A stretch of DNA of 57,768 bases from Planctomycetota bacterium (GTDB lineage: Bacteria > Planctomycetota > Planctomycetia > Pirellulales > PALSA-1355), in contig QQVE01000012.1 in assembly GCA_003389325.1 (NCBI GenBank), positions 1-57,768 on the forward strand, written 5' to 3'. Each line of letters begins with the position of its first letter. The first letter of the stretch is position 1. This document shows positions 10,028 through 18,870 of the stretch, one piece after another. A program made the translations under genes and the position numbers. A model generated the notes under the pieces. The model was not told the origin of the DNA and ran no database searches. It saw only the letters and a program-made list of their open reading frames with translations.

Positions 10028-10215
10028 CGGATTCCCACCGCCACGATGGTGCCCAATCCAAGGCTTTGCTGTTTCGAATCGGGGACGACTTTGACCCGCC
10101 ACGAGCCCATGAGTAAGCTAGGCATGTGTTCTCGCTGGGTCGGATCGCGACCGCGGCCGGCGGCCGACGTGTCGGATCCCCCAAGTTCTTGCCGCTTACC
10201 GGGTGCTTGCCCTCG

Positions 10216-10866
10216 ATGGTCGACTCGCGTTTCAAACGACCGGCGATCGACTCGGCCGCGATTGCCACGCTGCTCGACTCGGCGCGCACCGGGGACGACG
10301 GCAACCTGGGGCAACTCCTCGAGGCGACGCGCCGCTACCTGTTGCTCGTTGCCAACGGCGCACTCGATGCGCAGTTGCGGCAAAAAGTGGCGGCCAGCGA
10401 CCTTGTGCAGGAGACGCTCGTCGACGCGTGCCGCGATTTTTACCGCTTTCAGGGCAATACCGAAGGAGAATTGCTGGCCTGGCTGAGCCACATCTTGCGG
10501 CACAAGGCCGCGGACGTCGGCCGCGCCTTCCGCGGCACCGCCAAGCGCTCGGTTGCCGCGGAACAAGCGTTCGACCGCACGCAAAGCAGAGTCGAGTTGC
10601 AGGTGGCCGACGAGCTTCCCAGTCCCAGCACGTTTGCCGTCCAAAACGAAAACAAGATTCGGCTCGTCGCGGCAATCGATCGTCTGCCGCAAGACTATCG
10701 CCACGTGATCGAGCTTCGCAACTTCGACCGCCTTTCGTTCGCCGAAATCGGCAAGCGCATGGGGCGCAGCGACGATGCCGCGGGCAAGCTGTGGTTCCGA
10801 GCGATACAGAAACTTCGGGATGAACTCGCCGAACCCCATGAATCCCCCAGCGCCCTCGCCCGATGA
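10216..10866 (+). CDS. ECF-type RNA polymerase sigma factor (module 2)
   Basis: The product is 216 aa with the start placed at ATG 10216 (MVDSRFKR); an ATG 90 nt upstream in frame would add 30 residues with no sigma similarity. Region 2 is seen around residues 30-105, including QKVAASDLVQETLVDA and EGELLAWLSHILRHKAAD. Region 4 covers about 146-205, with LPQDYRHVIELRNFDRLSFAEIGKRMG and KLWFRAIQKLRDEL. The 3' end overlaps the 5' end of the WD40 kinase gene by 47 nt, so the two are very probably translated from one mRNA. It belongs to the same general class as the sigma at 1940 but is only distantly similar to it. Confidence 0.88.
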   Translation: MVDSRFKRPAIDSAAIATLLDSARTGDDGNLGQLLEATRRYLLLVANGALDAQLRQKVAASDLVQETLVDACRDFYRFQGNTEGELLAWLSHILRHKAADVGRAFRGTAKRSVAAEQAFDRTQSRVELQVADELPSPSTFAVQNENKIRLVAAIDRLPQDYRHVIELRNFDRLSFAEIGKRMGRSDDAAGKLWFRAIQKLRDELAEPHESPSALAR

Positions 10867-13800
10867 TCAGCAACTCTACACGCTGATTCGCGAATTCGAC
10901 GAGGCGGTCAGCCGCCGCTCAAGCACCGCTTCGCTCGACGAGAGTTGCGCGCAGCTCTCCGCGGCGCAAGCGGCCGAGCTCGATCGGCTACGCCAGTGCG
11001 TCGAACTGCTTGAGGATGTGCGGCGGCAGCGCGACAGCAAGCCGGGCGACACCACGAGCACTTCGGGTACATTCACCGACGTGCCGCGGCGGATCGGGCG
11101 ATTTACGCTCTACGACGAGGTCGGTCGCGGCGGCTGCGGGGTCGTGTTTCGCGGCTTCGATCCGCAGCTCGACCGCGAAGTGGCCATCAAGATTCCCCGG
11201 CCCGAGGCACTCGTCGCCGACGAAATGCGCGAGCGGTTTCTGCGCGAAGCCCGCGCGGCAGGCGCCATCGATCATCCGAACGTCGTCGCCATTCACGAAG
11301 TGGGGGAAGACGGCCCCGTCTGCTATATCGCCGCGGCCTACATCAACGGTCCCTCGTTGTCCGAGTGGCTGCGCCGCCATCCTCAGCCGGTCGACCCGCG
11401 CCAGGCCGTGGCGCTGGTGTCCATCCTGGCCGATGCCCTCGACCAGGCACATGCTCGGGGCGTCGTCCATCGCGACGTGAAACCGGGCAACGTGCTGTTG
11501 CAGCCGCACTCGCCAGGCGAGGAATCGTCGGACCTGTCTGACTACGTCGCCAAGCTGACCGATTTCGGCCTCGCCAAACTGCACGAATCGTCCAGCGGCG
11601 CCACGCGCACGGGCGTCGTCATCGGCACGATCGACTACATGGCCCCGGAGCAGGCGCAAGGGCAATCCAGCAACATCGGTCCGGCCACGGACGTCTACGG
11701 CCTGGGCGCGATCCTCTACGAGTTGCTCACCGGTCGTCCTCCGCTGCGCGGCGAGACGGACGTCGACACGTTGCGTCGGATCGTGACCGACGACCCGCCG
11801 TCGCTGCGGTTTTCGCGCCGCGGAATACCGCGCGACGTCGAGGCGATCTGCCTGAAGTGTCTCGAAAAGCGGCCCGAGCTGCGTTACCCGAGCGCCGCGG
11901 CGCTGGCGGACGATTGCCGCCGCTTTCTTTCCGGACAGGCGACGCTTGCGCGCCCCATCGGTCCGGCCCGCAAGCTGTTACGCTGGTCGCGACGCCGCCC
12001 GGCAATCGCGGCGCTGCTGCTGGTGAGCACGAGTTCGCTGATCGCGCTCACGGCCGGCTCGCTCGTGTACAACGCGCGGTTGGCCGATGCCCTCACCACC
12101 GCCGAAGTGGAACGCGCCCGGGCCGAATCGGAGTCGCACACCAGCCGCCTGCTACTTTATTCGGCCGACGTGCGGCTGGCGTACGACGCCTGGCGCTCGC
12201 TCAACCGCGCGCGAACGCTCGAGTTGCTCAAGCGCCACATTCCCGCACCCGGACAGCAGGACCAGCGCGAGTTTGCCTGGCACTGGCTGTGGGGACAATG
12301 CCACGCCGAGCTTCGGCAATTTACCGGCCACGGCGACGAAGTGTTTCAGATCGCCTTCTCGCCCGACGGCACGGCGCTGGCCAGCGCGAGCAAGGACGGA
12401 ACGGCTCGCATCTGGGACGCCGCGACCGGCCAGCAGCGTCACGTGCTGCGTGGCCACGAGGACGAAGTGACCTGCGTGGCGTTTTCGCCCGATGGTTCGC
12501 TGCTGGCCACCGGCAGCGAAGACCGGCAGGTGATCTTGTGGAACGTCGCGGGCGGTGAGCGCATCGCGGCGCTTGCCGATCACCAGGACCACGTGCTGGC
12601 CGTCGCGTTTTCGCCCGACGGAAAACACCTGGCCAGCGGAGGCCGCGATCGTTGCGTGCGCCTGTGGGATCTGCAATCGCGCCGCGAGGAAAGGGTACTG
12701 GACGACGCGCTCGACGTGGTGCGCTCCGTTCGCTTTTCGCCCGACGGAAAGCTGTTGGCCGCCTGCGACGAGGGCGGCAGCGTACATCGCTGGAACACCG
12801 AGCGCTGGCAGCCGCTTCCGCCGCTGGCGAAAGCGAACGGCCACTTGTTCGCAATCGATTTCAGCCCCGATTCGCAGCGGCTCGTGGCGGCCGGCCAGGA
12901 CTACCGGCTCTACTGCTGGGACCTGGAGCACGATCGCGTCGCGACCTATTCGTCGCTGGAGTCGCACGACAACTGGATCCGCGATGCCCGGATTTCCTCC
13001 GACGGCACGAAGGCTGCCACGTGCAACCACTACGGCCTGGTGCGGCTGTGGGACCTCACGAAGCCGGCCACGGCCGACGATGCCCTGGTGGCCGCATTCC
13101 CCGCGCACGGCAGCCGCGCCTGGAGCATCGCCTGGTCTCCCGATTCCCAGCGGTTGGCCACCGCCGGCGCCGACGGGACGATTCGCCTATGGGATGCGGC
13201 ACGCCATTTCGAGGCGTCGCCGCTGGAGCGCGTCGATGGCTGGGTCTGGAACATCGCCTACACGCAGGACTCGCAGACGCTGGCCACCGCGCACCGCGGG
13301 GGCGAGGTCCGACTGTGGAACATGAAGTCGCGCAAGAGCGTTGCGTCGCACGACCTGGCGAGCGATTGGAGTAGGTTCATCGTGGCCATGGATGGTGCCG
13401 GAAAACGAATGGCCTGTGGTACGAGCGCCGGCGACGTGGTCCGCTACGTCGATCTCGAGACCGACGAGGTCCTGTTCGAGTTCGCCGACTACGCCGGCAA
13501 ACTGGCGGCGCTCGACATCTCCAGCGATGGACGCCGGCTGGCGATCGCCAGCGACAGCACAGCGGCCACGATCCTCGAGTTGCCCAGCGGGCATCCGATT
13601 CACCGACTGGTGCATACCAGCCCCGTCACGTCACTCGACATTTCATCCGACGGCAAGAAACTCGTCACCGGTTCTCGGGAACTGCGTGTCTGGGACCTCG
13701 AGACGGGAACCTCGGAGTGGGGCCGCCGCTACAAGGAAGTCAATCCTTTCGGTGCGGTCTTTGCTCCCGATCGACGCACGATCGCCGTCTGGATCGGAGG

Positions 13801-14131
13801 CGAGACGGTGGCCATAGTCGACGCATCCAACGGCGATCTTCTCGAAGCGATGTTCAATCGCCGAGGCAATGCTTCCGCCCTGGCATTCAGCCCCGATGGA
13901 AGAACGCTGGCCATGAGCCTCGCCAGAGACTCAGCGATCGTGCTGTGGGACGTGCGGACGCACCAGGAGCTGTGCCACTTCGATACGGGCATGGCGCACA
14001 CGATGGCCATCGCCTTTTCGCCCGACGGACGGCGCTTGGCCGCCGCCGGCCAGCACGCCGAGCCGCAAAAAAGCTCGGCGGGTACCGGCCGCGTCGTGGA
14101 GTGGTCCTTGCGCGAGCCGCCGGCAAAATAG
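10820..14131 (+). CDS. Membrane Ser/Thr protein kinase with C-terminal WD40 propeller(s) (module 2)
   Basis: This protein is 1103 aa if started at ATG 10820 (MNSPNPMNPP); ATG 10838 is an alternative. Kinase features are GRGGCGVVFRG (102-112), Lys124 in VAIKIPRP, HRDVKPGN (217-224), TDFGLA (247-252), GTIDYMAPEQ (269-278) and DVYGLGAILYELLTG. A transmembrane helix lies at about 395-417. From about residue 500 to the end there are roughly a dozen WD40 repeats with repeated FSPDG, LASAS/GG and LWD signatures, enough for about two seven-bladed propellers. With the topology predicted by one helix, the propellers would be outside the cytoplasm and could bind a ligand or protein. Its gene overlaps the upstream sigma gene, which suggests a functional pair. 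Confidence 0.93.
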   Translation: MNSPNPMNPPAPSPDDQQLYTLIREFDEAVSRRSSTASLDESCAQLSAAQAAELDRLRQCVELLEDVRRQRDSKPGDTTSTSGTFTDVPRRIGRFTLYDEVGRGGCGVVFRGFDPQLDREVAIKIPRPEALVADEMRERFLREARAAGAIDHPNVVAIHEVGEDGPVCYIAAAYINGPSLSEWLRRHPQPVDPRQAVALVSILADALDQAHARGVVHRDVKPGNVLLQPHSPGEESSDLSDYVAKLTDFGLAKLHESSSGATRTGVVIGTIDYMAPEQAQGQSSNIGPATDVYGLGAILYELLTGRPPLRGETDVDTLRRIVTDDPPSLRFSRRGIPRDVEAICLKCLEKRPELRYPSAAALADDCRRFLSGQATLARPIGPARKLLRWSRRRPAIAALLLVSTSSLIALTAGSLVYNARLADALTTAEVERARAESESHTSRLLLYSADVRLAYDAWRSLNRARTLELLKRHIPAPGQQDQREFAWHWLWGQCHAELRQFTGHGDEVFQIAFSPDGTALASASKDGTARIWDAATGQQRHVLRGHEDEVTCVAFSPDGSLLATGSEDRQVILWNVAGGERIAALADHQDHVLAVAFSPDGKHLASGGRDRCVRLWDLQSRREERVLDDALDVVRSVRFSPDGKLLAACDEGGSVHRWNTERWQPLPPLAKANGHLFAIDFSPDSQRLVAAGQDYRLYCWDLEHDRVATYSSLESHDNWIRDARISSDGTKAATCNHYGLVRLWDLTKPATADDALVAAFPAHGSRAWSIAWSPDSQRLATAGADGTIRLWDAARHFEASPLERVDGWVWNIAYTQDSQTLATAHRGGEVRLWNMKSRKSVASHDLASDWSRFIVAMDGAGKRMACGTSAGDVVRYVDLETDEVLFEFADYAGKLAALDISSDGRRLAIASDSTAATILELPSGHPIHRLVHTSPVTSLDISSDGKKLVTGSRELRVWDLETGTSEWGRRYKEVNPFGAVFAPDRRTIAVWIGGETVAIVDASNGDLLEAMFNRRGNASALAFSPDGRTLAMSLARDSAIVLWDVRTHQELCHFDTGMAHTMAIAFSPDGRRLAAAGQHAEPQKSSAGTGRVVEWSLREPPAK

Positions 14132-14277
14132 CGGCCGTGCCGTGCCAGGCGTTCATCCCTGCGCCTAAGCGGTTGTAGGGCCAAAACATGGGAGTTTCCC
14201 GCGTCTCTTCGAATTCCGCGGTCGATTTCCGCCGCTTGGTCGTCCAGCCCTTCAGAGAGGATCCGCAGAGGACTCCT

Positions 14278-14283
14278 GGAGGA
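14278..14283 (+). promoter_or_regulatory. Shine-Dalgarno site that decides the start of the following gene
   Basis: GGAGGA lies 1 nt before an ATG at 14285 but 7 nt before a second in-frame ATG at 14291. The spacing supports 14291 as the real start. Confidence 0.65.
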
Positions 14284-14290
14284 AATGGAC

Positions 14291-15778
14291 ATGAACCACG
14301 AGCAAGCCGACCTGTATCAGCGGATTATCGTATTTCCCCTGGATGAACCGAATTCCGCCCTCCCCTTCGGTGCTCGACTCGCGCGGGAAAACAACTGGAC
14401 CAGGGCATTCGCGAATCGCGTCGTTGGCGAGTACAAGCGGTTTGCGTTCCTGGCCGTGGCTGCCGGCCACTACGTAGCGCCCTCCGACGAGGTGGATCAG
14501 GCCTGGCACATGCACCTGACGTACACTCGCTCCTACTGGGACGAGTTCTGCCCTCACGTGCTTGGTACGTCGCTGCACCATCACCCGACCCAGGGCGGCG
14601 CCGCGGAGTTGGACAAGTTCAAAGCCTGGTACGGCAAGACGCTGGAAAGCTACGAGCGCCTGTTCGGCCACGAGCCGCCGGCCGATATCTGGCCGGACGT
14701 TGAAACGCGCTTCAGCGGCGCGGCCGACTATCGCCGCGTGAATACCAGCACCAACTGGATCGTGCCCCGGCAACCCGCCCGATGGCTCGCCCGCTTGCCG
14801 CTGTTCGGCGTTCTGTCGACTTACGTAGTGATCGCGGGCTCGGCGGTTGCGGAAGGAAGCGCCGGCAGGCCGCTGAATAGCCTGGCGTTGCTGGCCAGCT
14901 ACCCGTTCGATCTCAAGGGGGCGCAGTTTCTGAAGTTCTTCATCCTGGCGCTGGCTTGTGCCGTGCTGGTGGCGCTGCTCGTGCGATACGCACTTTGTAT
15001 CGCGAGCGAACCGTGGCAGGAAGACTCGGTGGAGCTCGACGCCTACGAGCTGGCCTACCTCAACGGCGGACGGCGGCAGGCCACGGCCGCGCTGCTGACT
15101 GACATGGTCAACCGCCGGATCCTGTCGTTCGATCCGTTCATCGAGCGACTGGTCCGCAATCCCGAGTACCAGGACGACGGCTCGATGCATCCGGCCGAGC
15201 GCGAAGTCCAGGCGGCCCTGGATGCCGTGGGCAGTCGGCCCTACGAGCTCGCGCAATACCGCTGGCAGTGGCAAGCTCAGATTGCCGAGCGTCTCACGTC
15301 GCTGAGGCTGATTGCCACCGAGGCGCGCGATTTCGTCGGCCGCGCCGTGCCCATCCTGATCGTGATGACCGTGCCGGCGCTCGGAGCGGCGAAGATCTAC
15401 GTCGGGCTGTCGCGCGACAAGCCGGTCGGTTTTCTCGTGATCGGCTGCGTGTTGGCGGCCGCGATGGCGCTGGTCGTCTTCGGCCAGCCGCTGCACCGCA
15501 CTACGGCGGGCAACCGCGTACTGCGCAGACACAAGCGCGAACACTCGAAGCTGAAGCGTCACCTCGACCAGGTCGACCCCGCGCACATGCCGCTCGCGGT
15601 CGGGCTGTTTGGCGTCGGCGTCCTGGCGGGTGGATCGCTCAACTCGTTTCAAGCAGCGTTCGCGCCGAAGGCCGTCGAGGGCGGGTCGTCGTCTTGGGGC
15701 GGCAGCGGGTGCGGCGGCGGTGGTTGTGGGGGCGGCGGATGCGGCGGCGGGTGCGGAGGCTGTGGCGGATGCGGCTAG
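14291..15778 (+). CDS. Membrane protein with GRDP-like His-rich N-terminus and Gly/Cys-rich tail (TIGR04222-like)
   Basis: The product is 495 aa. Residues 40-135 contain FLAVAAGHYVAPSDEVDQAW, then HMHLTYTRSYWDEFC, HHHPTQGG and DKFKAWYGKTLESYERLFG. This pattern (DxVWHxH followed by HHxP) resembles the glycine-rich-domain-containing protein (DUF1399) family known from plants and bacteria. Hydrophobic segments follow near 165-185 and 213-236, with two more near 355-400. The last 30 residues are almost only Gly and Cys (GCGGGGCGGGGCGGGC), as described for TIGR04222-type membrane proteins. Function is unknown. The Cys/His content could bind metal or form disulphides. It sits alone between kinase modules 2 and 3. 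Confidence 0.82.
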   Translation: MNHEQADLYQRIIVFPLDEPNSALPFGARLARENNWTRAFANRVVGEYKRFAFLAVAAGHYVAPSDEVDQAWHMHLTYTRSYWDEFCPHVLGTSLHHHPTQGGAAELDKFKAWYGKTLESYERLFGHEPPADIWPDVETRFSGAADYRRVNTSTNWIVPRQPARWLARLPLFGVLSTYVVIAGSAVAEGSAGRPLNSLALLASYPFDLKGAQFLKFFILALACAVLVALLVRYALCIASEPWQEDSVELDAYELAYLNGGRRQATAALLTDMVNRRILSFDPFIERLVRNPEYQDDGSMHPAEREVQAALDAVGSRPYELAQYRWQWQAQIAERLTSLRLIATEARDFVGRAVPILIVMTVPALGAAKIYVGLSRDKPVGFLVIGCVLAAAMALVVFGQPLHRTTAGNRVLRRHKREHSKLKRHLDQVDPAHMPLAVGLFGVGVLAGGSLNSFQAAFAPKAVEGGSSSWGGSGCGGGGCGGGGCGGGCGGCGGCG

Positions 15779-15871
15779 CCGCGGAAACCGTGGCTAGCCC
15801 CCGGAAGCGGTGCGTGGGAAATCACCGCGCCGTAAAATAGAAATGAGCACGACTCCTCATCGGGCGCATTG

Positions 15872-16417
15872 ATGCACCATGTCGACGACAACCCGAGCTT
15901 TCGTCCGGAGGACTTTCGCAGCTACTTGCTGCTGCTGGCCCGGCTTTGGCTGCCGCATCAATTGCGGCGCACGATGGACGCCTCGGACCTGGTCCAAGTC
16001 ACCCACACCAAGGCGTTCGAAAAAGCCCGGCAGTTTCAAGGAGAGCAGCCGGCCCAGTACAAGGCCTGGCTGCGGCGTATTCTAAAGAATACGGTTCTGG
16101 ATGCCCTGAAGAAACACGGCAACTGCCCGGAACGAGCGTTTGTCCAATTCGACGAATCGTCCAGCCGTTTGGAAAACAAGCTGGCCGGCAGCGGCTTGAC
16201 GCCCAGCACGCTGGTCGCGCTGCAGGAGGAGTTGGATTGCATGGCCGAACTGCTGGCCGAGTTGCCCGACGATCAGCAGCAAGCGCTCGTGCTGAAATAC
16301 TGCCTGGGATGGAAAGTGGCCGAAATCGCCAAGGAATGGGACCGCAGCACCGCTGCGGTGGCCGGACTACTGCGTCGCGGGTTAAAGCAACTGCGCGGGA
16401 AACTGGCGGAGCGATAA
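15872..16417 (+). CDS. ECF-type RNA polymerase sigma factor (module 3)
   Basis: The product is 181 aa. I placed the start at ATG 15872; an adjacent TTG at 15869 would add one residue. Region 2 covers about residues 15-85 with MDASDLVQVTHTKAFEKARQF and KAWLRRILKNTVLDALKK. Region 4 covers about 118-178 with LPDDQQQALVLKYCLGWKVAEIAKEW, and the recognition helix STAAVAGLLRRGLKQLR. The stop codon is 1 nt from the start of the next kinase gene, so they form a tight operon. In the DLVQ motif the usual Glu after Gln is Val (VQVTH instead of VQEVF). Confidence 0.88.
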   Translation: MHHVDDNPSFRPEDFRSYLLLLARLWLPHQLRRTMDASDLVQVTHTKAFEKARQFQGEQPAQYKAWLRRILKNTVLDALKKHGNCPERAFVQFDESSSRLENKLAGSGLTPSTLVALQEELDCMAELLAELPDDQQQALVLKYCLGWKVAEIAKEWDRSTAAVAGLLRRGLKQLRGKLAER

Positions 16418-16418
16418 C

Positions 16419-18227
16419 ATGTCCGATCACGATTTGCAGCGCACCCAGAAGCTCGACGAAGCGTATGCCGCTTATCTCGAAGCCGAGGAGGCCGGCACTC
16501 CGCTCGACAAGCATGAGTTCGCGGCACGCTACCCCGAACTGGCCGACGAGTTGACTGCGCACGAGGACTTCGATCGCCTGGCCACGGCCTTGCGCGAAAC
16601 GATCTCGCTGGAACCGCAAGAGGGGGCCCGAGAGTTCCCCGCCGGCGCCGTCGTCGGCGAGTATCGGATCGTCGAAGAAATCGGACGGCACGGACAGGGC
16701 GTGGTCTACAAAGCGCGGCACCTGAAATTCGAACAGGTCGTGGCTTTGAAGATCTCGCGCTCCGAAAGCAAGCCCACCGAAGAAAGCCTGCGGCTGTTCG
16801 CCGTCGAAGTCGAAAACCAGGCGCGGGTGGACCACCCCAACATCATTCCGGTCTACGGCGGCGGCGATCACCAGGGGTGCTTGTTCTTCACCATGAAGCT
16901 GATCGAACGGGGCGACCTGACGCGTGCGATGGCCGGCTCGCCGCTGTCGCCGCGGGAAGCGGCCCGACTGACGTCCATGATCGCCCGCGCCGTGCACCAT
17001 GCGCACCAGCGGCAGATTCTGCACCGCGATCTCAAGCCGTCGAACGTGCTGCTGGACGCCGAGGGACGCCCGTTCGTGAGCGACTTCGGCCTGTCGACGC
17101 GGCTGGGAAGCCATCGCAGCAAGGACGAGATCGTCGGCGCCCCGGCGTTCATGTCGCCCGAGCAAACCCGCGGCGAGTCGACCGTGCTGTCCGACGTCTA
17201 CGGGCTGGGCACGATTCTGTACTGGATGTTGACCTGCCGCATTCCCTTTGACGGCCGTTCGCTGGGCGAGGTGCTCGACAAGGTGTGCCACCAGCCGCCG
17301 ACGCCCCCGCACGAGGCGAATCCGCGTTTGAACTCCTGGCGCGACCGCAACCTGGAAGCGATCTGCCTGAAGTGCCTCGAAAAAGACCCGCACCAGCGCT
17401 ACGGGTCGGCCGAAGTGCTGGCCGACGACCTCGATCGCTGGCTGCGCGACGACCTGCCGCAACACGTGCCGGTTGCCAAGAGCGATCGACTGCGTCTGTG
17501 GTGCAAGCGCAATCCGGTCGTGGCCGGGCTGGCGCTGACGGCGCTAGTCACGTTGATCCTCGTGGCCGTCGCCGCCGCCGCGCTGCTGCGAGCACAGGAG
17601 TCGGCCCTGGCGCAGACGAAACGCGACATCGAATCGCACCAGGACCCCGACACCGACATGAACCAAGGCGTCCGCCGGCTGCTAAACGAGTTGGACGACG
17701 CAGAGCTGCAGGCCGCCTTGCGGACCAAGGACGCCCAGGCCTTGCAGCAGATGTGCATCGCGGCCGTGAAGAGGATGCCGCAGGGCAATGCGGTGGCCAG
17801 CGTGTTCGTCGTCGGCCCCGACAAGACGATTCTGGCTGACTCCACGCCCGATGCGATCGGGTTTTCGGTGGTGAATCGCGAATACGCGCGGCGCGGATTC
17901 GAGGAGGGCTCGGCCGACGACACGTTCCTGTCGAAGGAAATCTATCGCGCCCGCAGCGACGAACTCTACAAGTATGCGATCGTCAGGCGTGTGCGCGACG
18001 AGCAGGGCGACGTGCTGGGCCTGCTTGCCGCTTCGGTTGCGCCCGAGTCGAGCATGGCGTACAAGCGCCAGGAAGACCTGATCGGGCAGCTCGAGCTATG
18101 GACCGGGATCGTGCTGCTGCCGCCAGCGCTGCTACTGATCGGCTCGCTGTGGTGGGCATTGCGACGTGTCGGCGGGGCGGCGAAGCACAACAGCGCTCGC
18201 ATCGCGAATACCGCCGGCCCGAGTTGA
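16419..18227 (+). CDS. Membrane Ser/Thr protein kinase with extracytoplasmic Cache-like sensor (module 3)
   Basis: This 602-aa kinase has the ATP-binding Lys111 (VVALKISRSE), HRDLKPSNV (202-210), SDFGLS (221-226) and MSPEQT (245-250). The glycine loop is GRHGQGVVYKA (89-99), so the second Gly of GxGxxG is His. Transmembrane helix 1 lies at about 368-389 and helix 2 at about 560-580. The 170 residues between them contain NAVASVFVVGPDKTILADS, then YAIVRRVRDEQGDVLGLLAASV, a layout like a PDC/Cache ligand-binding domain. Placing an extracytoplasmic sensor between two helices at the C-terminus of a kinase fits a transmembrane receptor kinase. The upstream sigma gene, 1 nt away, is the likely output. 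Confidence 0.92.
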   Translation: MSDHDLQRTQKLDEAYAAYLEAEEAGTPLDKHEFAARYPELADELTAHEDFDRLATALRETISLEPQEGAREFPAGAVVGEYRIVEEIGRHGQGVVYKARHLKFEQVVALKISRSESKPTEESLRLFAVEVENQARVDHPNIIPVYGGGDHQGCLFFTMKLIERGDLTRAMAGSPLSPREAARLTSMIARAVHHAHQRQILHRDLKPSNVLLDAEGRPFVSDFGLSTRLGSHRSKDEIVGAPAFMSPEQTRGESTVLSDVYGLGTILYWMLTCRIPFDGRSLGEVLDKVCHQPPTPPHEANPRLNSWRDRNLEAICLKCLEKDPHQRYGSAEVLADDLDRWLRDDLPQHVPVAKSDRLRLWCKRNPVVAGLALTALVTLILVAVAAAALLRAQESALAQTKRDIESHQDPDTDMNQGVRRLLNELDDAELQAALRTKDAQALQQMCIAAVKRMPQGNAVASVFVVGPDKTILADSTPDAIGFSVVNREYARRGFEEGSADDTFLSKEIYRARSDELYKYAIVRRVRDEQGDVLGLLAASVAPESSMAYKRQEDLIGQLELWTGIVLLPPALLLIGSLWWALRRVGGAAKHNSARIANTAGPS

Positions 18228-18489
18228 ACCTACCGTGCCGCGGCGGTCCGGCATATCGAAACGCCGCGACTGAATCGCGTCGTTGCGAAAATGCCTCACG
18301 AGCCGGCTCGGCCGCGTTGCGAAAAAAGCACGTGCCGCCACCTGGAGAAGTCTTGCGGGCACGGTATCGCGGGCTGCAAAACGGCTTCCTTCCGAGGATT
18401 GAGCCCTACTTCCGCTTCACGGCAACCCTGGCTGGCTGCTCGCGGCGCGCCGATTGCATTGAGTCGCATCGCCCACCTTTTGCCGACCA
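18228..18489. other. Intergenic stretch, no gene recognised
   Basis: Between the receptor kinase and a possible small gene I see open frames in several phases but none with a domain, signal peptide or convincing start. No terminator with a T-run is visible. Confidence 0.5.
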
Positions 18490-18660
18490 ATGCGCCCCGC
18501 CATGTTGCTTCGTTGCATCGCCCGACTCGTTGTGGACCTCTTGCGTTGGTGCATCCCGCCCGCGGACGAAGCGGACGCCGCGCGCGACGGCAATCGCGCC
18601 TCGCGGCGGGTCGACTACGACGCCTACATCCGCGACAACGTGGGCAACTCCGACGCGTAG
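18490..18660 (+). CDS. Possible 56-aa small protein
   Basis: A short frame runs from ATG 18490 (second Met at 18502) to TAG 18658-18660. Codon use is GC3-rich like its neighbours. The N-terminal half has an amphipathic or membrane-leaning segment (MLLRCIARLVVDLLRWC) and the C-terminal half is charged and hydrophilic (RRVDYDAYIRDNVGNSDA). No family is recognised and no strong Shine-Dalgarno sequence is visible. It stands alone in a 643-bp gap on the same strand as its neighbours. It may be a real small membrane-associated protein or a chance frame. Confidence 0.38.
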   Translation: MRPAMLLRCIARLVVDLLRWCIPPADEADAARDGNRASRRVDYDAYIRDNVGNSDA

Positions 18661-18870
18661 GCCCCTGCGTGGCCGCGCCATCCACACAACCGCTTTGTTC
18701 GGTTCGCTCGTCAGAAACGGCGGCCCCGCCCGCGGGCCGTGGCAGCGCAAAGCCCGCGTGCGCTCCTTGAAATTCGCCGTATCTTCCGACAGGGGCATGG
18801 GATCTGGGTGCTAGGTTTGCGGTAGAAGCGTTCACGGAAAGTCTTCTACCTACGTGCGTTAAGGTTCTTC

